From: Verrucosispora sp. NA02020
Lineage (GTDB): Bacteria > Actinomycetota > Actinomycetes > Mycobacteriales > Micromonosporaceae
Direction: 5' to 3'
Assembly (NCBI RefSeq): GCF_013364215.1
Contig: NZ_CP054923.1
Location: 3,286,001 to 3,350,000 of the forward strand
DNA length: 64,000 bases
Shown here piece after piece: positions 60,220 through 64,000 of this stretch. The notes below the pieces were generated by a model. That model did no database searches and was not told the origin of the DNA. It saw nothing but the letters and a program-made list of their open reading frames with translations. A program made the translations under genes and the position numbers. The number at the start of each line of letters is the position of its first letter. Positions within the stretch are counted from its first letter, which is position 1.

Positions 60220-60258
60220 CGGCAGCCGTCACCGGTCGACGACCGGTGACGGCTGCCG
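60220..60258. terminator. Perfect 18-bp hairpin terminator between convergent esterase and GntR genes
   Basis: CGGCAGCCGTCACCGGTC (60220-60237) is exactly complementary to 60241-60258 around the 3-base loop GAC. It is placed between stops at 60194 (+) and 60280 (-). Confidence 0.92.
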
Positions 60259-60279
60259 GCGGCGAGTGGAGGGGCGGTG

Positions 60280-61050
60280 TCAGCGTTGCAGTCGGGTCGG
60301 CTTGCCGGAGCCCTTGCGGCGGACCAGCCACGCCTCGGTGATGTGGGTGAACATCGCGTCGGCGGCACCGGCCGGGTCGCGGGCGGCGATCCGCTCGTAG
60401 ATGCGGCGGTGTCCCCGGTTGGACGCCACGCAGAGCGAGCGCTGGGTGCGGCCCATGTACCGCGCGGTGTTGGCGACCTGGCTCTCCAGCGAGCGGACCA
60501 CCCCACGGGCGATCCGGTTGCCGGACGCCTGCATCACCGTGTCGTGGAAGGCCCGGTCGTGCTCGTGGTAGGCGACCGTGTCGTCGACGAGTTCGTCCAT
60601 CCGGTCGACCAGCGCCCGCAGGCGCTCGATGGTCTCGGCGTCGGCCTGCCGGGCGGCGACGTGCGCCATGTCCGATTCGAGCAGCCGTCTGGTGACCACC
60701 AGGTCGTCGAGAATGGCGAGGCTGTCGTCCTCGGCGATGGTGGCGGCGAGGACGAGTTCGTCGAGCATGTCCCAGTTCGAGGGCTCGGTGACCGTGGTGC
60801 CGGCGCCCTGGCGTACCTGCACCAGGCCCTTCTCCTGGAGGACCTTCACCGCCTCCCGGACCACGGTCCGGCTCACCGAGAAGGTCTCGCAGAGCACGGG
60901 CTCGGGGGGCAGGGGAGACCCGGACGGGTGCATCCCGCGCACGATCCGCTGCACCAGCTCGGCGGTGACGGCGCGCGCCAGGTTCTGCGGCCGGCGGGTC
61001 CAGGCCGGGGCGGCCGTGGCATCCACGGTCGTCTCCTGCGATGGCGTCAT
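60280..61050 (-). CDS. FadR-subfamily GntR transcriptional regulator
   Basis: 256 residues. GntR winged helix at about 25-90 (LPPEPVLCETFSVSRTVVREAVKVLQEKGLVQVRQGAGTTV in two parts) and an FCD effector domain (LESDMAHVAARQADAETIERL, DRAFHDTVMQASGNRIARGVV) with the Asp/His metal-binding pattern of sugar-acid-responsive members. GGAGGGG precedes the ATG. It is divergent from the carbohydrate ABC operon, and FadR-type dyads lie in the shared region (61112-61129) and in front of the esterase gene. Confidence 0.92.
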   Translation of the reverse strand: MTPSQETTVDATAAPAWTRRPQNLARAVTAELVQRIVRGMHPSGSPLPPEPVLCETFSVSRTVVREAVKVLQEKGLVQVRQGAGTTVTEPSNWDMLDELVLAATIAEDDSLAILDDLVVTRRLLESDMAHVAARQADAETIERLRALVDRMDELVDDTVAYHEHDRAFHDTVMQASGNRIARGVVRSLESQVANTARYMGRTQRSLCVASNRGHRRIYERIAARDPAGAADAMFTHITEAWLVRRKGSGKPTRLQR

Positions 61051-61111
61051 GTCCCCTCCGATTTGCTTGCCGTGGCACGACGTCCGGTGGTCAGTGTACG
61101 TCCGACCGTTG

Positions 61112-61129
61112 ACGTCAGACGTCATACGA
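61112..61129. promoter_or_regulatory. Overlapping FadR/GntR-type operators in the divergent gntR/ABC promoter region
   Basis: ACGT-CAG-ACGT (61112-61122) overlaps ACGT-CAT-ACGA (61119-61129). Both have the ACGT-N3-ACGT form seen at 58563. The site lies 62-79 bases upstream of the gntR start and 69-86 bases upstream of the binding-protein start, suited to control both. Confidence 0.6.
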
Positions 61130-61197
61130 GTTACGTTTTCGCACATTGTTGGCCTGCGGTGGAGCCGTCGGCCATTGCCGTTCAGAGGTGAACAACG

Positions 61198-62466
61198 ATG
61201 AAACAGCGCACAATATGGTCCGCCGTCCTCGTTGTGGGACTGGTAGCGATGGCCGGCTGTGGAAGCGCCACCGGATCGGGCGGGTCCGGCGGTGGCGCGG
61301 AGGGCAAGCTGGTGGTGTGGGACTGGAAGTCCGGTGAGGCGTCCGCCGCGCCGTACCTCGACAAGGCCAAGGCGGACTTCGCCAAGAAACACCCGGACGT
61401 GACGGTCGAGTTCGTCGCGCAGCCGTTCGACCAGTACTACACGCTGCTGGGCGCGGCGATCCAGACCGGCAAGGGCCCGGACGTCATGCTCTTCAACGGC
61501 GGCGGTCAGATCCGGGACCGGGTCGACGCGCTGGTGCCGCTGGACGAGTACCTCGCCGAGGACCGGGAGCGCCTGGCCGGCTGGGACGCCTTCACCAAGG
61601 ACGGCCGCACCTACGCCGGCCCGGTGACGTTGCAGGGCCACCCTATCTACTACAACAAGGCGGTGTACGAGAAGGCCGGGCTCGACCCCGCCGCCCCGGC
61701 GACGACCTGGACCGAGTTCCTCAGCGACTGCGCCGCCATCGCCAAGGCCGGCGCCAAGTGCTTCGCGCTGGGCAACAAGGAGGGCGCGGGCATCCAGTTC
61801 TGGCTCTCCGCACTGGGCTCCGCCACGCTCACCGCGCAGGAGTACGACGACTGGGTCGCCGGCAAGCGCGACTGGAACTCACCCCACGTCAAGCGGGTCT
61901 TCCAGCTCTGGCAGGAGGCCGGCGACGCCGGGCTGAACACCGACGGCGCCAACTCGACCGCGATGTTCAACGACGGGTTCGCCCTCTTCCAGTCCGGCAA
62001 GGCCGCCCACGTCATCGGGCTGATGTCGGACGTCGGGCACTGGAAGGACTTCAACGAGTTCCTGACGCCGGAGAAGCTCGGCGTGATGAACGCCCCGGTG
62101 GTCACCGAGGGCACCACCCCGAGCCTGCCCTTCGACGGTGGGATCGGCTACGGCGTGGCCAAGTGGACCAAGGACCCGAAGGTCGCCGCCGACCTGGTCC
62201 GCTCGCTCACCTCGACCGAGGCGCTCAACGCCTTCTACGCGGACGCGGGCGCGATCGCCGCCGACACCACGATCGACGTGTCGCAGGGCGGCCCGGCGGT
62301 GGCCGGCATCGTGGCCGAGACCGCGGACGGCAAGCCGGCCCTGCACGTGGCGCTCTCCTCCAAGACCCTGGACCTGATGGGCCGACTGTCCCAGCAACTG
62401 CTCAGCGGCTCGGCCGGCGTCGACGAGGTGGTGCGGCAACTGGCCGCCTCCGACCAGGCGGGCTGA
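61198..62466 (+). CDS. Carbohydrate ABC transporter substrate-binding lipoprotein (family 1)
   Basis: 422 residues. Lipoprotein signal with lipobox MAGC (Cys21). The mature protein follows the SBP_bac_1 pattern: KLVVWDWKSGEASAAPYLDKAKADFAKKHPDVTVEF (in two parts), GPDVMLFNGGGQIRD, YYNKAVYEKAGLDP, MFNDGFALFQSGKAA and TEALNAFYADAGAIAA. It binds an oligosaccharide and delivers it to the two permeases that follow. No ATPase is seen; such actinomycete systems often use the shared MsiK ATPase. The product of the esterase locus is a plausible source of its ligand. Confidence 0.92.
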   Translation: MKQRTIWSAVLVVGLVAMAGCGSATGSGGSGGGAEGKLVVWDWKSGEASAAPYLDKAKADFAKKHPDVTVEFVAQPFDQYYTLLGAAIQTGKGPDVMLFNGGGQIRDRVDALVPLDEYLAEDRERLAGWDAFTKDGRTYAGPVTLQGHPIYYNKAVYEKAGLDPAAPATTWTEFLSDCAAIAKAGAKCFALGNKEGAGIQFWLSALGSATLTAQEYDDWVAGKRDWNSPHVKRVFQLWQEAGDAGLNTDGANSTAMFNDGFALFQSGKAAHVIGLMSDVGHWKDFNEFLTPEKLGVMNAPVVTEGTTPSLPFDGGIGYGVAKWTKDPKVAADLVRSLTSTEALNAFYADAGAIAADTTIDVSQGGPAVAGIVAETADGKPALHVALSSKTLDLMGRLSQQLLSGSAGVDEVVRQLAASDQAG

Positions 62467-62470
62467 GTTC

Positions 62471-63436
62471 GTGCCGATCGGGAACGCACAGTCGTCGGTC
62501 CGTCCGGCTCCGGCCGGACGGACCGACGCGGCGACCGACCGTCGCCGGACCGGTGCGGCGCGGGCCGCCGGCCGCCTGCGCTCCGAGCGCCTCGCACCGT
62601 ACGTCCTGGTCGCCCCCGCCGTGCTGATCATCGTGGTGCTGCGGCTGTATCCGCTGCTGCTCGGCGTCAACTTCTCGTTCACCGGGGACGGGGCCCGCGA
62701 CGGCACGGCGGTGGGCGTCGACAACTACCGGGAACTGCTGGCCGACCCGCTGTTCCGGACCGCGCTGGGCAACGTCGGGTGGCTGGTGCTGCTGCTGCCG
62801 GTGGCGGTGGCGATCCCCGGCCTGCTGGCGACCTTCATCTACCTCCGGGTCCCCGGGCACCGGCTCTACCGCAGCGTCTACTTCTTTCCGGCCGTGCTCT
62901 CTCCGGTCATCGTCGGCGCGATCTTCAACCTGCTGCTCGCGGTGGACGGCCCGCTCAACTCCCTGCTCGGCCCGGCCGGTGTCGGCCCGATCGACTGGCT
63001 CGGCGACCCGGGCATCGCGATGTTCGTGGTGGTCGGCGTGCACGTCTGGGCCACCTTCGGGATGTCCCTGGTGGTCTTCCTCGCCGGCTTCGCGACCCTC
63101 GACGCCGCCCTGCTGGACGCCGCCCGGGTGGACGGGGCCTCACTGCCCCAGGTCATCCGGCACGTGATCGTCCCGGGGCTGTCCCGGACCATCCAGTTCG
63201 TCTTCGTCACCACGATGATCGGCATGTTGACCTCGATGTTCGGCCTGCTGTTCGTGATGACCAGCGGCGGCCCGGAGGGGTCCACCTACCTCCCGGAGTA
63301 CTACATCTGGATCCAGCAGGGCCAGATGAACCGTCCCGCCCTCGCCTCGGCCGCCTCGACGGTCCTCTTCGTGATCATGCTCGTGGTGGGGCTGGTGCAG
63401 ATCAAACTGCTCAGCCGGGCCGGAAGGGAGAACTGA
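62471..63436 (+). CDS. Carbohydrate ABC transporter permease (MalF-type)
   Basis: 321 residues from the GTG at 62471. An N-terminal basic tail leads to six membrane segments, with the opening APYVLVAPAVLIIVVLRLYPLLLG and the cytoplasmic EAA loop DAALLDAARVDGASLPQVIRHVIVPGL (in two parts) that contacts the ATPase. It follows the binding protein by 4 bases and its stop overlaps the next permease, so the genes form one operon. Confidence 0.92.
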   Translation: MPIGNAQSSVRPAPAGRTDAATDRRRTGAARAAGRLRSERLAPYVLVAPAVLIIVVLRLYPLLLGVNFSFTGDGARDGTAVGVDNYRELLADPLFRTALGNVGWLVLLLPVAVAIPGLLATFIYLRVPGHRLYRSVYFFPAVLSPVIVGAIFNLLLAVDGPLNSLLGPAGVGPIDWLGDPGIAMFVVVGVHVWATFGMSLVVFLAGFATLDAALLDAARVDGASLPQVIRHVIVPGLSRTIQFVFVTTMIGMLTSMFGLLFVMTSGGPEGSTYLPEYYIWIQQGQMNRPALASAASTVLFVIMLVVGLVQIKLLSRAGREN

Positions 63437-64000
63437 TGTCACGCCTGCGGCCGGGGCGGTGGCTGATCGCCGTCCCGATGCTGGTGCTCGCCCTGGCGAC
63501 GATCTACCCCCTGCTCTTCACCGCGAACGTCGCGATGAAGACCCGGCGCGACTACATCCTCGACCGCTTCGCCCTGACCGACAAGCTGCGCTGGGACAAC
63601 ATCGAGACGGCGTGGAGCAGCGTCGGCATGAGCCGATACTTCGTCAACTCGGTGATCGTGGTGTCGTCGTCGGTGCTCCTGCTGTTGCTGCTCGGCTCGA
63701 TGGCCGGCTTCGCCCTCAGCCAGGTGCGCTTCCGCGGGTCGCGGGCGCTCTTCCTCGGCTGCCTCGCGGGTCTCTTCGTACCGTTCCAGGTGATCATGGT
63801 GCCGCTGGCCCGGATCATGGCGGACACGGCGCTCATCGACACGTACCCCGGGTTGATCCTCGTCTACGTCGCCCAGTTCCTGCCCTTCACCGTCTTCCTG
63901 ATGACCAGCTACTACCGGTCGATCCCGCCGGAGATCATCGATGCGGCCCGGATCGACGGCAACAGTCTCTACGGCGTGTACCGCCGGATCATGCTGCCGC
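63436..64000 (+). CDS. Carbohydrate ABC transporter permease (MalG-type), partial
   Basis: 188 residues are visible before the window ends. Membrane segments start at RWLIAVPMLVLALATIYPLLF, VNSVIVVSSSVLLLLLLGSMAGFAL and VYVAQFLPFTVFLM; the EAA loop IIDAARIDGNSLYGVYRRIMLP is just reached at the edge. The ATG shares its A with the TGA stop of the upstream permease. One or two further membrane segments should lie beyond 64000. Confidence 0.92.
   Translation, partial: MSRLRPGRWLIAVPMLVLALATIYPLLFTANVAMKTRRDYILDRFALTDKLRWDNIETAWSSVGMSRYFVNSVIVVSSSVLLLLLLGSMAGFALSQVRFRGSRALFLGCLAGLFVPFQVIMVPLARIMADTALIDTYPGLILVYVAQFLPFTVFLMTSYYRSIPPEIIDAARIDGNSLYGVYRRIMLP

Noticed and set aside
1..64000. CRISPR arrays, tRNA/rRNA genes, insertion sequences, integrases
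   Set aside because: No repeat-spacer pattern, cloverleaf, transposase or recombinase signature was seen on either strand.

Overview
The window is very GC-rich (third codon positions almost all G or C), with GTG and TTG starts, many 4-base ATGA/GTGA stop-start overlaps and actinomycete families throughout (NarL-type kinase, XRE/TPR regulators, F420/FMN LLM enzymes, large modular PKS/NRPS). It fits a filamentous actinomycete, probably Micromonosporaceae (Micromonospora/Salinispora-like); the genus is inference.

Left part (1-13312): a sugar-acid type catabolic island (enolase-superfamily dehydratase facing an operon of thiamine-dependent E1 alpha/beta, an SDR, an unusual regulator, a YCII protein and a TIM-barrel glycosidase-like protein). 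A leaderless ArsR gene with a VOC protein follows, then a secreted lytic polysaccharide monooxygenase (LPMO) behind a CebR-like box, a divergent XRE/SDR pair, and a two-component system whose kinase carries an extra C-terminal extracytoplasmic domain also found in a small neighbouring membrane protein.

Biosynthetic region (about 13313-35911): three collinear megasynthase genes form ACP-KS-AT-AT-DH-ACP / KS-AT-ACP / KS-AT-DH-ACP-Cy-A-PCP-TE. The A domain has a textbook cysteine code and the condensation domain is a cyclization (Cy) domain, so the released chain should end in a thiazoline. No module has a ketoreductase. The first of the two tandem AT domains lacks the extender-binding arginine and follows an N-terminal loading ACP, so it probably loads a non-carboxylated starter. 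An LLM flavin monooxygenase, a flavin reductase, a DHA2 exporter, a cupin and MarR/TetR regulators complete the locus.

Centre (35958-42830): a broken acyl-CoA dehydrogenase abuts a broken hydantoinase-B gene in a head-to-head chimeric junction, followed by an intact, overlapping catabolic operon (amidohydrolase, SnoaL-like, quinone oxidoreductase, TIGR04076, LLM oxidoreductase, alpha/beta hydrolase) and an XRE-cupin regulator.

Metallophore-like operon (42822-53882, minus strand): ATP-grasp ligase, DUF364 putative metal-chelation protein, cysteine-synthase-like PLP enzyme, dipeptide-epimerase-like enolase, MFS exporter, family-5 binding protein, two Dpp/Opp permeases, a fused double ATPase and a GNAT. 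The genes are nearly all overlapped by 4 bases, and the promoter carries a Zur-like dyad. Its transport layout mirrors the staphylopine (Cnt) export/import set but the biosynthetic enzymes differ. It is the best candidate here for an undescribed system.

Right part (53933-64000): GNAT genes and a decayed GNAT copy, two XRE/TPR regulators that share an upstream 12-mer at matched spacing, a secreted ricin-lectin/CE1-type esterase, and a FadR/GntR regulator divergent from a carbohydrate ABC transporter that runs off the window edge.
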